From the NCBI RefSeq assembly GCF_002007235.1, contig NZ_MUHW01000011.1, forward strand, positions 57,149 through 121,148: a stretch of DNA of 64,000 bases, written 5' to 3'. The position numbers and the translations under genes are program-made. Below are positions 17,528 to 26,144 of this stretch, piece after piece. Within the stretch, counting starts at the first letter, position 1. Each line of letters opens with the position of its first letter. The notes under the pieces were generated by a model. The model had not been told where the DNA came from. It did not search any database and was given only the letters and a program-made list of their open reading frames with translations. Source of the stretch: Oribacterium sp. C9 (GTDB taxonomy: Bacteria; Bacillota; Clostridia; Lachnospirales; Lachnospiraceae).

Positions 17528-19780
17528 ATGACAGAAGAAGTAATCTTGGAGAGACCAAAGGATAATACTCCGCCTGAACAATTATATCAGAGTCTGATAG
17601 ATACCATATCATCGTATCATCCGTCAGATGATCTGAGTATGATCGAAAAGGCATACAGGGTAGCAAAGGAACAGCACAAGGATCAGAAGCGTAAGTCAGG
17701 TGAACCGTATATCATTCACCCTCTTTGTGTTGCCATAATCCTTGCCGATCTTCAGATGGATAAGGAGACTATAGTAGGTGGTCTTCTTCATGATGTAGTC
17801 GAAGATACAGGTATGACACTTTCTGAGGTGTCAGAGGAATTCAATCCGGATGTTGCTCTTCTGGTAGATGGTGTTACAAAGCTGACTCAGTTGAATCTGA
17901 ATACCGACAAGGTTGAGATGCAGGCAGAGAACCTTCGTAAGATGTTTGTTTCCATGGCGAAGGATATACGTGTCATCATCATTAAGCTGGCAGACCGTCT
18001 TCATAACTTAAGAACACTGGAGTATCAGACACCTGAAAAGCAGAGGGAAAAAGCCAGGGAATCACTGGAGATCTATTCACCTCTTGCAGAGCGTCTCGGT
18101 ATCAGTAAGATAAAGATCGAGATGGATGACCTTTCTCTTAAGTATCTTGAGCCGGATGTTTACTATGATCTTGCGGCTAAAGTCAACCTGAAGAAGGAAG
18201 CCAGAGAAGAGCGTATAAGAAACATTGTCAAAGAGGTTTCCTCGCATATAACTGAAGCAGGTATCGATGCGGATATAAACGGCCGCGTCAAGCACTTCTT
18301 CTCTATATATAAGAAGATGGTTAATCAAAACAAGACCATCGATCAGATCTATGATCTGTTTGCCATCAGAATCATAGTGGATACAGTAAGGGACTGCTAT
18401 GCGTCTCTCGGCGTAATACACAAGATGTATACGCCTATTCCGGGACGTTTCAAGGATTATATCGCCATGCCGAAGCCCAATATGTATCAGTCACTTCATA
18501 CCACTGTAATCGGCAGAGACGGTGTACCATTCGAGATCCAGATACGTACATTTGAGATGCACCGTACAGCTGAATTCGGTATCGCTGCCCACTGGAAATA
18601 TAAGGAATCCGGCGGATCCAAGGAAAATGTCTCACAGAGCGAAGATGTAAAGATGAACTGGCTTCATGAGATCCTTGAGTGGCAGAAGGATGAGTCTGAT
18701 TCCAAGGAATTCATGAACATGGTTAAGTCTGATCTTAACCTTTTTAATGAGAATGTTTACTGCTTTACTCCATCAGGTGATGTAAAGAATCTTCCTGCAG
18801 GATCCTGTCCTATCGACTTTGCATATGCCATCCATTCCGCTGTTGGAAACAAGATGGTAGGTGCCAAGGTAAATTCAAAGCTGGTTCCTGTGACATATAA
18901 GCTGCAGAACGGTGACCGTGTGGAGGTCATCACTTCTCAGAACTCACATGGCCCAAGCCGCGACTGGCTTAAGATATGTAAGTCTACACAGGCAAAGAAC
19001 AAGATCAATCAGTGGTTCAAGCATGAGCAGAAGGACGAAAACATTGACCATGGAAAGGATCTTCTTTCAAGCTATGCGAAGTCCAGAGGATATAACTTAA
19101 GTGATCTTACCAAGCCAGAGTATATCGAGGGAGTTATCAGAAGATACAGCTATGTGGACTGGGAGTCTATACTTGCTTCTGTCGGAAGGGGCGGCATAAA
19201 GGAATCCCAGGTCATCGCGAAGCTCATAGAGCTGAAGCATAAGGCCGAGGAGACAACTGTTTCTGATGAGGATGTTCTCCAGAATCTTGAGGGCATGACC
19301 AAAAAGCCTGAGATCATCCGTAAGTCAAAGTCCGGAATAGTCGTTAAGGGTATACATGATCTTGCGGTGCGTTATGCAAAGTGCTGTTCACCTGTGCCGG
19401 GAGACGAGATAGTCGGGTTCGTGACAAGAGGACGTGGTATAACCATTCACAGAACTGATTGTATCAATATGATGAATCTTCCTGAGGATGAAAAGGCGAG
19501 ACTTATCGAAGCCGAGTGGCAGTCTGACATCGCAGGAGAAACTTACTCTACAGAGCTTGAGATCTTTACAAATAACAGAGTCGGTCTTCTCGTTGACATC
19601 TCAAAGATGTTCACAGATTCCAACATCGACATCAAGGCTCTTACATCAAGAGTTGGAAAGAATGATAAGGCTACTATTACGATTTCCTTCGACATTCATA
19701 ACAAGACCGAGCTTCAGACTCTGGTCAGCAAGATTCATAAGATCGCAGGAGTGATCGATATCGTAAGAGCTCAGGGATGA
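17528..19780 (+). CDS. relA: Bifunctional (p)ppGpp synthetase/hydrolase (Rel/SpoT)
   Basis: A 750-residue long RSH protein, the stringent-response enzyme. Domain order: HD hydrolase (His64 in YIIHP, His88-Asp89 in LLHDVVEDT, IKLADRLHNLRTL), synthetase (about 245-370, GRFKDYIAMPKPNMYQSLHT and FEIQIRT), TGS (about 405-465), a helical/zinc-finger region with CC in YAKCCSPVPGDEI, and a C-terminal ACT domain (about 675-750). The RFKD motif at 307-310 is the RxKD type of bifunctional Rel enzymes rather than the ExDD of synthetase-only RelA. All hydrolase residues are present. The next genes, MBL hydrolase and hemZ, follow the usual Clostridia order. Confidence 0.97.
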   Translation: MTEEVILERPKDNTPPEQLYQSLIDTISSYHPSDDLSMIEKAYRVAKEQHKDQKRKSGEPYIIHPLCVAIILADLQMDKETIVGGLLHDVVEDTGMTLSEVSEEFNPDVALLVDGVTKLTQLNLNTDKVEMQAENLRKMFVSMAKDIRVIIIKLADRLHNLRTLEYQTPEKQREKARESLEIYSPLAERLGISKIKIEMDDLSLKYLEPDVYYDLAAKVNLKKEAREERIRNIVKEVSSHITEAGIDADINGRVKHFFSIYKKMVNQNKTIDQIYDLFAIRIIVDTVRDCYASLGVIHKMYTPIPGRFKDYIAMPKPNMYQSLHTTVIGRDGVPFEIQIRTFEMHRTAEFGIAAHWKYKESGGSKENVSQSEDVKMNWLHEILEWQKDESDSKEFMNMVKSDLNLFNENVYCFTPSGDVKNLPAGSCPIDFAYAIHSAVGNKMVGAKVNSKLVPVTYKLQNGDRVEVITSQNSHGPSRDWLKICKSTQAKNKINQWFKHEQKDENIDHGKDLLSSYAKSRGYNLSDLTKPEYIEGVIRRYSYVDWESILASVGRGGIKESQVIAKLIELKHKAEETTVSDEDVLQNLEGMTKKPEIIRKSKSGIVVKGIHDLAVRYAKCCSPVPGDEIVGFVTRGRGITIHRTDCINMMNLPEDEKARLIEAEWQSDIAGETYSTELEIFTNNRVGLLVDISKMFTDSNIDIKALTSRVGKNDKATITISFDIHNKTELQTLVSKIHKIAGVIDIVRAQG

Positions 19781-19803
19781 TAGTAGTCATGGATTTTCAG
19801 TTG

Positions 19804-19834
19804 AATGTGATACTGAGATAGGATCACATTTTAT
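19804..19834 (+). terminator. Terminator-like hairpin after rel
   Basis: AATGTGAT (19804-19811) pairs with ATCACATT (19823-19830), followed by TTAT. The stem is short and AT-rich, so it is probably a weak terminator. Confidence 0.5.
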
Positions 19835-19873
19835 CTGTAAATTCTATGGTTTAAAAAATTCAGCGGGGATAAA

Positions 19874-20554
19874 ATGTTAAAAATATCAAAATATGCGACT
19901 GGAATGCTGGAGACCAATGTCTATTTCTGCTATGACAGTGATACGCGTGAATGCGTTATCATTGACCCGGCGGACAAAGCCGATCACATAATAAATATTG
20001 TTGAAAATGAGCTTTCAGTAAAACCTGTGGTTATTCTGCTTACCCATGCTCACTTTGATCATATAAAGGCGGCTGGAGAAGTAGCGAAGCATTTCGGGTT
20101 AAAGATTTATGTTAATGCTTTGGACGCTGACATGATGACTGATGCGGAAGCAAATCTCAGCCTGAGCTTTTCTTATGACAGGTTAGTTTACGAAAATGGA
20201 GATTTTGAGACCTTTAGGTCTGGTGATAGCCTTAGCTATCTTGGAAGGATATGGAAGGTTATAGGAACTCCGGGACATACGAAGGGCTCTACATGCTTCT
20301 ATGTAGAAGACGGTCTTTCCTATATACCAAATGGTGGAAGTGAAGAGAAGATAGTACCTGTACTTTTTTCGGGTGATACTCTTTTTCAGGGTTCACATGG
20401 GCGTACGGATTTCCCGGGAGGCTCTCAGAGTGAGATAACATCAAGCATCAGAGAGAAGCTGCTGACACTACCTGAAGAGACTTCGGTGTTTCCGGGACAT
20501 GGTCCGCAGACAAGTATAGGCATCGAAAAGAGGTACAATCCTCTGGCAATTTGA
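19874..20554 (+). CDS. MBL-fold metallo-hydrolase (glyoxalase II-like)
   Basis: A 226-residue metallo-beta-lactamase-fold protein. Metal ligands are visible in THAHFDH (about residues 56-62), GTPGHTKGS, FSGDTLF and the final FPGHGPQTSIG. The GRTDFPGGS stretch is typical of glyoxalase II-like proteins of Firmicutes encoded next to rel and hemZ. It may hydrolyse S-lactoylglutathione-like or other thioesters, but Clostridia often lack glutathione, so the substrate is unknown. GGGGAT lies before the ATG. The gene ends before a strong terminator. Confidence 0.9.
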   Translation: MLKISKYATGMLETNVYFCYDSDTRECVIIDPADKADHIINIVENELSVKPVVILLTHAHFDHIKAAGEVAKHFGLKIYVNALDADMMTDAEANLSLSFSYDRLVYENGDFETFRSGDSLSYLGRIWKVIGTPGHTKGSTCFYVEDGLSYIPNGGSEEKIVPVLFSGDTLFQGSHGRTDFPGGSQSEITSSIREKLLTLPEETSVFPGHGPQTSIGIEKRYNPLAI

Positions 20555-20628
20555 GTCGTAAACGGTTGCCGGGTTTTGGAATACAGATACAGTTTAGTCC
20601 ATAAATCAATGAAGAATGCAATATTTTC

Positions 20629-20668
20629 TCTGGTTTATACGCATATATGCGTGTGAACCAGATTTTTT
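20629..20668 (+). terminator. Strong hairpin just upstream of hemZ
   Basis: TCTGGTT, then ACGCAT/ATGCGT inside, then AACCAGA form a long stem with small bulges, followed by TTTTTT. It ends only 13 bases before the hemZ start codon and next to its AGAGG ribosome site, so hemZ is either read through it or controlled by it. Confidence 0.8.
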
Positions 20669-20681
20669 ATAAGAGGTAAAA

Positions 20682-22487
20682 ATGATTAGACTTATTTTAG
20701 ATGAAGCTTCGGAAAGCTTTGAACAGGATATAAGAGAGCTGGTACAGGAATTCTATCCGGGAGAGGATTTCGAGATTCGTACCTCTCTGGGGGTTCATTT
20801 TACAAATACGACTCAGGAAGAGAAGAATGCTTTGAAGCAGGCAAAAGCTACCGGAGAAGTAACGGAGGTAAATAAGAAGTCCACAAAGAACAGGGCAAGG
20901 ATGGCTCATGAGGTTACACCTGACGGAGCTTCTGAAGATAAGATCAGACTGACTCTTGAGATCTCCGCTTCTGAGATGCCGCTTACGGGCGTAAGGAAGG
21001 ATGATAAATCTGTGATCAAAGCGGAGCTTTACGATACTCTTGTGGGAATGACTGGAAAGGAACTTCCATGGGGAGATCTTACAGGGATAAGACCTGTTTC
21101 TCTGGTGAGCCCTATGGTTGAGGCTGCCGCGGAGAAGAATGAGAAAAATCTTGATATCAAAGGTATCAAGGAGGCATTGACAAAGGAATACTGTATAAAG
21201 GGAGAGAAGCTTGATCTCATGACAGATATAGCTGTCAGGGAGCATCATATTCTCAACCGCATATTTGAGTCCACAGGAAAGACCTACAAGGAAGGCTGGA
21301 GCTTATACATAGGAATACCATTCTGTCCTACCAGATGTCTGTACTGCTCATTTTTGAGTAATACCATTGATATCTGGGAGAAACGTCTTTCCGATTATAT
21401 GGATAATCTTCGAAGGGAGATCAGATTCACTGTGGCAGAGCTCTGCGGAAAGCAGAAAAAGCCTCTTCAGACCATATATATAGGTGGAGGCACGCCAACC
21501 TCACTTGATGAGAAGTGGCTTCAGGTACTTATGAATATGGTTCATGAGGAGTGCGGTGAGGCTAACATTCCATTGCTTGGTGGTAAAAAATGCAGTGGTA
21601 TGAATGTAATCTCATCCCGTCATGACTGGATGAATACAGTTACGGGAATGCCTGGGATAGTCGAGTTCACAGTTGAGGCAGGAAGACCGGATTCCATTAC
21701 CAGGGAAAAGCTAGAGATACTGAAGGCTTCGGGAGTAGACAGAATATCCGTTAATCCACAGACATTTAACCAGAAAACACTTGATCTTATAGGAAGAAAG
21801 CATAGTGTAGAGTCTGTTATAGACAAGTATCTTCTTGCAAGAGAAGTAGGGTTTGAAAATATTAATATGGATATAATCCTCGGTCTTCCGGGAGAAAAGC
21901 TTCCTGAGGTCACACATACTCTTTGTGAGATAGCGAAGTACAAGCCTGACAGTCTCACTGTTCACAGTCTGGCTATCAAAAGAGCAGCACGTCTTACGCT
22001 GGAAAGAGATTTCTGGGCAGGTGTTTACCGCGCCGGGGACGAAAATGAGATAGTCGCAGAGACGAAACTGCAGGAAGAAGCATTGGCAGAAGAGCTCAGA
22101 GGAGAGGGAACATCAGGATCCGGGAAGAAAGCTTCCTTCAAATACCCGGAGATAACACGTATGATGAAGGCTTCTGCTTATACTGCTGAAGTTCTTGGTC
22201 TTAAGCCATATTATCTCTATCGCCAGAAGAATATGGCGGGTAATCTGGAAAATGTGGGTTACTGTGAAGAAGGGAAGGAATGTCTGTACAATATTCTTAT
22301 GATGGAAGAGAAGCATACGGTGGTGGGCTGCGGAGCCGGTACCAGCACCAAGGCAGTACTTCCTTCAAAGGATGGTGATCCTACGCATAAACGCGTTGAG
22401 AGATGCGATAACGGTAAGTCTATACCGGATTATCTCGATAATATTGAGAAGTTTATAGAGAGAAAGAGGCAACTTTTTTCACTTTGA
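20682..22487 (+). CDS. hemZ: Coproporphyrinogen dehydrogenase HemZ (radical SAM)
   Basis: A 601-residue radical SAM protein. The N-terminal ~190 residues are the HemZ-specific region (PWGDLTGIRPV). The cluster-binding cysteines are Cys215, Cys219 and Cys222 in CPTRCLYCSF, followed by YIGGGTPTSL, FTVEAGRPDSI and MDIILGLPGE of the HemN/HemZ barrel. It is longer than many HemZ proteins; extra residues lie around 295-325 and 450-480. Many heme-less Clostridia carry hemZ next to rel, so its true substrate may differ from coproporphyrinogen. No other haem genes are in the window. Confidence 0.88.
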   Translation: MIRLILDEASESFEQDIRELVQEFYPGEDFEIRTSLGVHFTNTTQEEKNALKQAKATGEVTEVNKKSTKNRARMAHEVTPDGASEDKIRLTLEISASEMPLTGVRKDDKSVIKAELYDTLVGMTGKELPWGDLTGIRPVSLVSPMVEAAAEKNEKNLDIKGIKEALTKEYCIKGEKLDLMTDIAVREHHILNRIFESTGKTYKEGWSLYIGIPFCPTRCLYCSFLSNTIDIWEKRLSDYMDNLRREIRFTVAELCGKQKKPLQTIYIGGGTPTSLDEKWLQVLMNMVHEECGEANIPLLGGKKCSGMNVISSRHDWMNTVTGMPGIVEFTVEAGRPDSITREKLEILKASGVDRISVNPQTFNQKTLDLIGRKHSVESVIDKYLLAREVGFENINMDIILGLPGEKLPEVTHTLCEIAKYKPDSLTVHSLAIKRAARLTLERDFWAGVYRAGDENEIVAETKLQEEALAEELRGEGTSGSGKKASFKYPEITRMMKASAYTAEVLGLKPYYLYRQKNMAGNLENVGYCEEGKECLYNILMMEEKHTVVGCGAGTSTKAVLPSKDGDPTHKRVERCDNGKSIPDYLDNIEKFIERKRQLFSL

Positions 22488-22675
22488 AAAATATGCAGAA
22501 AAATTTGTTATCAAAAGTAATAAAAAAATGTGTATAGTGTGACAGTTTTGTGATTGAGTAAACAGTATGATGTTGTCATGAAAAATCAGTTCGGGCCTGA
22601 AATAGTAACTGTGTAATAGGAGTATATGACGATTTGATTCGTTAGCTTGTCTTGAAAAATACGGAGGGCATTGAG

Positions 22676-23092
22676 ATGAAGATAGCGGAGACCAACATCA
22701 TAGCAGCTTTTTTATGGCAGATGAAAATAGAACACAGGACACCGTTTGTGAATGTTAACACACTTATGGATTTTTCAAGGTATCTGGACAAGATTTCCAG
22801 AAGGAAGGGCTTTGAGTATGAGCTGACTGCTGACAGGGATGCACTGCTGGATGCAGGTGAGTTTACCGGAAGATACTTCCATATAATGAGGGTACATAAT
22901 GCATCAGTCGGGACAGAGACTTTTATACAGCTTAATTATGATGCCGACGTTGAAAGACTTTATGAAAGCTATATAAGACCCTGCGATTTTGATCTCAGAC
23001 GTTTACTTACTCAGGGAGCTGAGAATTATATCGATCAGATCGCAAAAATAGAAAAGTCTACTGACAAGATAGAGATGGGTATGTGCAGCTGA
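22676..23092 (+). CDS. Conserved-looking protein of unknown function
   Basis: A 138-residue soluble protein with mixed alpha/beta composition and no signal peptide or membrane segment. I recognise no family. A good ribosome site (CGGAGGG) lies 7 bases before the ATG at 22676; a TTG at 22652 is a weaker alternative start. A strong terminator follows. The stand-alone position between hemZ and the OPT transporter gives no clue to function. Coding potential is supported by even codon use and a complete expression unit. Confidence 0.7.
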   Translation: MKIAETNIIAAFLWQMKIEHRTPFVNVNTLMDFSRYLDKISRRKGFEYELTADRDALLDAGEFTGRYFHIMRVHNASVGTETFIQLNYDADVERLYESYIRPCDFDLRRLLTQGAENYIDQIAKIEKSTDKIEMGMCS

Positions 23093-23151
23093 TAGAATAG
23101 AGATATTTTACATAAATAAACATATAGAGGGGTATGTTTACAATTAGGGGA

Positions 23152-23188
23152 AAAGAGCGGTAAGTGTAAGAGCTTACTGCTCTTTTTT
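23152..23188 (+). terminator. Intrinsic terminator after the 22676 gene
   Basis: AAGAGCGGTAAG pairs with CTTACTGCTCTT (one wobble), followed by TTTTT. Confidence 0.88.
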
Positions 23189-23284
23189 GTGTAAAAAAAT
23201 TTAAATTGTTGTTGTGTAAAATCCACAATCAGGTGCATATATATGCGGATATTCATATCATACCGTATAAAATAATTAAAAACA

Positions 23285-23313
23285 TTGCAAAGCTTGAAAA
23301 GTGCGGATATACT
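23285..23313 (+). promoter_or_regulatory. Promoter of the OPT transporter gene
   Basis: TTGCAA (23285-23290), a 17-base spacer and TATACT (23308-23313), about 39 bases before the start codon. Confidence 0.6.
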
Positions 23314-23351
23314 TTAACCCTGCAAAGTAATAAATAGGAGATATAAACAAA

Positions 23352-25226
23352 ATGAATAACGAATTTAAGCCTTACATCCCTGCGGATAAGGTATTGCCTG
23401 AGATGACACCCACATCCATTGTCATGGGTCTCATTTTGGCAGTTATCTTCGGCGCAGCTAATGCATATCTGGGTCTTAGAGTTGGTATGACAGTATCTGC
23501 TTCTATTCCGGCAGCGGTTATTTCTATGGCCGTTATCGGCGTGATCATGAAAAAGGATTCTGTTATCGAGAGCAATATCGTTCAGACTGTAGGTTCTGCC
23601 GGCGAGTCTCTTGCTGCAGGTTCTATCTTCACCATGCCTGCACTTTTTATCTGGGCTAAGGAAGGAATTATGGATAAGCCTTCACTTATTGCCATCACAG
23701 TTATCGCTCTTTTCGGAGGACTTTTAGGAGTATTCTTCATGGTTCCGTTAAGAAGCGCACTTATCGTTCAGGAACATGGTTATCTTCCTTATCCTGAAGG
23801 AACAGCATGCGCAGAGGTTCTCCTTGCCGGTGAGGAAGGCGGATCTTCTGCCAAGTCTGTATTCATGGGAATGGGACTTGGTGCATTTGTAAAACTCATT
23901 GTTGACGGTTTTATGGCTGTACAGGGAGTTGTTGTACTTAAGATCGAAGCTCTTAAGACAGAGTTTGCCGCAGAGGTTTATCCTGCACTTATTTCAGTTG
24001 GTTACATCTGTGGACCACGTATCTCTGCATACATGTTTGCGGGCGGTGTGCTCGGATGGTTCGTACTTATTCCAGCTATCGTTACTTTCGGCGGAGATAT
24101 AGTATTGTATCCTGCAAGTGTTTCAGTAGCAGAGCTTTATGCTACAGGCGGTGCTTCAGCTATCTGGTCAAACTACATAAAGTATATCGGTGCAGGTGCA
24201 GTTGCTTCTGCGGGTATAATCAGTCTTATAAAAACACTTCCTCTTATAGTAAGAACCTTTGTGGATTCTATCAAGAGCATCTCAAAGGCTGGACAGATCT
24301 CATATGAGCGTACAGCTCTTGACCTCGATATACGTTTTGTACTTGCGGGTATCGTGGCTATAATTATTGCAATTTGGTTAACTCCTGTAGTGCCGGTTAC
24401 CTTCCTTGGTGCTATACTTATAGTAATCTTTGGATTCTTCTTCAGTGCCGTTTCATCACGTATGGTGGGCCTGGTAGGAAGTTCAAATAACCCTGTTTCA
24501 GGTATGACTATCGCAACTATACTTATCGCTACAATCTGCCTTAAGGTATCAGGTGATGTAGGTGTACACGGTATGCAGGGAGCCATAGCAATCGGTTCAG
24601 TTATCTGTATCGCTGCATGTATGGCAGGTGATACTTCTCAGGATCTGAAGACAGGATATATCCTCGGTGCAACTCCTAAGAAGCAGCAGATAGGAGAGAT
24701 ACTCGGTGTTGTTGCTTCAGCTCTTGCAATCGGAGGAGTTATGATCCTTCTTGATTATGCATATAAATTTGGCTCGGATAAGCTTGCCGCTCCACAGGCT
24801 ACTATGATGAAGATGATCATCGAGGGTGTTATGAACGGAAACCTTCCATGGGCACTTATTTTCATCGGTGCATTCATTTCCATCTCTGTTGAGATCCTTG
24901 GAGTAGCCGCACTTCCTGTATCTATCGGACTTTATCTTCCTCTTGAGCTTTCATCAACTATCATGCTTGGTGGTCTTATCAAGCTGTTTGCTGACAAGAA
25001 GTTCGGAAGTGAGAACGGTGAGTCAGGAAAGGGTATCCTTTTCTGCTCAGGTCTCATCGCAGGAGAGGGTATAGTAGGAGTACTTCTTGCAGTACTTACT
25101 GTAGTAGGTCTGACAGACAAGATGGACCTCAGTGCGATCATTCCTACAGGAAACATTCAGGCACTTATCCTTATTGTTCTTGTTTCTGCAGCTGTACTTA
25201 AGTCTGCTATCAGAAAGAAAAAATGA
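23352..25226 (+). CDS. OPT-family oligopeptide transporter
   Basis: A 624-residue integral membrane protein with at least a dozen hydrophobic segments. The start EFKPYIPADKVLPEMTPTSIVMGLILAV and the motifs AYLGLRVGMTVSASIPAAVISM, LPYPEGTACAEVL and the late PVSIGLYLPLELSSTIMLGGL are characteristic of the OPT family (EspB/YgaV-type of bacteria), which uses the proton gradient to import small peptides or metal chelates. The stop overlaps the ATG of the next gene (ATGA, 25223-25226), so the PqqD-like protein is translationally coupled. Confidence 0.95.
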   Translation: MNNEFKPYIPADKVLPEMTPTSIVMGLILAVIFGAANAYLGLRVGMTVSASIPAAVISMAVIGVIMKKDSVIESNIVQTVGSAGESLAAGSIFTMPALFIWAKEGIMDKPSLIAITVIALFGGLLGVFFMVPLRSALIVQEHGYLPYPEGTACAEVLLAGEEGGSSAKSVFMGMGLGAFVKLIVDGFMAVQGVVVLKIEALKTEFAAEVYPALISVGYICGPRISAYMFAGGVLGWFVLIPAIVTFGGDIVLYPASVSVAELYATGGASAIWSNYIKYIGAGAVASAGIISLIKTLPLIVRTFVDSIKSISKAGQISYERTALDLDIRFVLAGIVAIIIAIWLTPVVPVTFLGAILIVIFGFFFSAVSSRMVGLVGSSNNPVSGMTIATILIATICLKVSGDVGVHGMQGAIAIGSVICIAACMAGDTSQDLKTGYILGATPKKQQIGEILGVVASALAIGGVMILLDYAYKFGSDKLAAPQATMMKMIIEGVMNGNLPWALIFIGAFISISVEILGVAALPVSIGLYLPLELSSTIMLGGLIKLFADKKFGSENGESGKGILFCSGLIAGEGIVGVLLAVLTVVGLTDKMDLSAIIPTGNIQALILIVLVSAAVLKSAIRKKK

Positions 25227-25573
25227 GTGATAAAGTAAATTTCTTAGATTACATATTTGAGATAAGCAGTGACCTCAGCTGGACGTGTACTACGTCCGGT
25301 GAGGTCATTGTTGAAATGGAGAATAAGGGAATAACCAACAGGATAGCCCAGAAGTTTTTCAAAAAGCCTGCAGTATCGCATATTCATATTCAGGATATGG
25401 GCAGTTTTATTTTCAGATGCATTGATGGTAAAAGAAGTGTATTTGAGATCGGTGCCTTGCTTAAAGATGAGTATGGTGATGCGGCAGAGCCGCTTTATGA
25501 AAGACTCAGTTTATATATGAAGCAGTTACAGAATACCGGATTCATAAAGCAGATCGGTATCAAAAGTGAATAA
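25223..25573 (+). CDS. PqqD-like (RRE-fold) small protein coupled to the OPT transporter
   Basis: A 116-residue cytoplasmic protein. The central part (about residues 25-110) looks like the PqqD fold: VIVEMENKG, then FKKPAVSHIHIQDMGSFIFRCIDGKRSVFEIGALLKDEYG and a C-terminal helix LYERLSLYMKQLQNTGFI. PqqD-type domains recognise leader peptides of ribosomally made peptides. Four bases overlap the transporter gene. No maturase or clear precursor gene is adjacent. It may bind the transported peptide or regulate the transporter, which is inference from coupling. Confidence 0.82.
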   Translation: MSDKVNFLDYIFEISSDLSWTCTTSGEVIVEMENKGITNRIAQKFFKKPAVSHIHIQDMGSFIFRCIDGKRSVFEIGALLKDEYGDAAEPLYERLSLYMKQLQNTGFIKQIGIKSE

Positions 25574-25667
25574 GAAAAACTATCATTAATTCCATTGAAC
25601 CAAAATTAAAAAACTGTGCATATAGTACAAACATGAATTAAAAAATAATAAAGTGTTGAAAAGGTAC

Positions 25668-25695
25668 TTCCAATTTTGGAAAAATGCCTTATACT
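25668..25695 (+). promoter_or_regulatory. Palindrome and candidate promoter before the 63-residue gene
   Basis: The inverted repeat TTCCAATTTTGGAA (25668-25681) partly serves as a weak -35 (TTCCAA) with TATACT at 25690-25695, 16 bases on. The repeat may be an operator. Confidence 0.35.
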
Positions 25696-25764
25696 ATGTC
25701 AAACGGTTAATTAAAACCTTGTTCTTTTATTAATTTATATTGATTTAGAAAGGCTTTAAAAACG

Positions 25765-25956
25765 ATGAACACACAGTCAGTAAATGCGGAAATGGTCAGA
25801 AACAACAATCTCGTATGTGTTACAGATTGTGATACAGGAGACAAGAGAAAGTTCCTTGTTAAGGGATTCAACAATCCATTCTACGGACATGAGATCGGAA
25901 ATCGTGTTAGAGTTGGAGTAAGCAATTACCTTATCGATGGAATCATCGCTCAGTGA
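25765..25956 (+). CDS. Small protein of unknown function (63 residues)
   Basis: A 63-residue soluble protein, MNTQSVNAEMVRNN followed by a beta-rich segment (LVCVTDCDTGDKRKFLVKG, then GNRVRVGVSNYLIDGIIAQ). The alternation of hydrophobic and charged residues suggests a small beta-barrel. It is a complete unit: AAAGG upstream, an intrinsic terminator downstream. Two cysteines are not arranged in a known motif. It follows the OPT/PqqD pair, but lacks an evident leader/core layout, so I do not call it a peptide precursor. No family recognised. Confidence 0.68.
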   Translation: MNTQSVNAEMVRNNNLVCVTDCDTGDKRKFLVKGFNNPFYGHEIGNRVRVGVSNYLIDGIIAQ

Positions 25957-25980
25957 TCAGGAAATAATATGAAATTTGTA

Positions 25981-26010
25981 TCCCTCGGACATGAAGTCCG
26001 GGGGATTTTG
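25981..26010 (+). terminator. Intrinsic terminator after the 63-residue gene
   Basis: TCCCTCGGAC pairs with GTCCGGGGGA over 10 positions (one T-G wobble) with a 5- to 8-base loop, followed by TTTTG. Confidence 0.82.
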
Positions 26011-26013
26011 ACA

Positions 26014-26031
26014 CTTATATCATGATATAAG
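26014..26031 (+). promoter_or_regulatory. Perfect 18-bp palindrome containing an extended -10 for queT
   Basis: CTTATATCATGATATAAG is its own reverse complement. It includes TGATATAAG (26023-26031), an extended -10 with one mismatch, and would start RNA near 26038, just before the riboswitch. The symmetry also puts the same element on the minus strand. Confidence 0.4.
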
Positions 26032-26094
26032 AGCTTGAATTATATTTTTTCAGGTGGTATCTTATAGAACGTTGCTTAAAAAGCGATGGCTAAA

Positions 26095-26137
26095 CATGAG
26101 TTCGTGACCTTCCTCATGAAAAATAAAACTAAAGGAG
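26095..26137 (+). ncRNA. preQ1-I riboswitch upstream of queT
   Basis: The stem CATGAG (26095-26100) / CTCATG (26113-26118) encloses a 12-base loop that begins TTC and ends in C, as in the preQ1-I aptamer, where the last loop base contacts the ligand. An A-rich tail (AAAAATAAAACTAAAGGAG) follows, and its end is the ribosome site of queT. That tail folds back to form the pseudoknot in this class, so binding of prequeuosine-1 would hide the ribosome site. The downstream gene is the expected queuosine-precursor transporter. Pseudoknot pairing was judged by eye. Confidence 0.78.
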
Positions 26138-26144
26138 AATTTAT

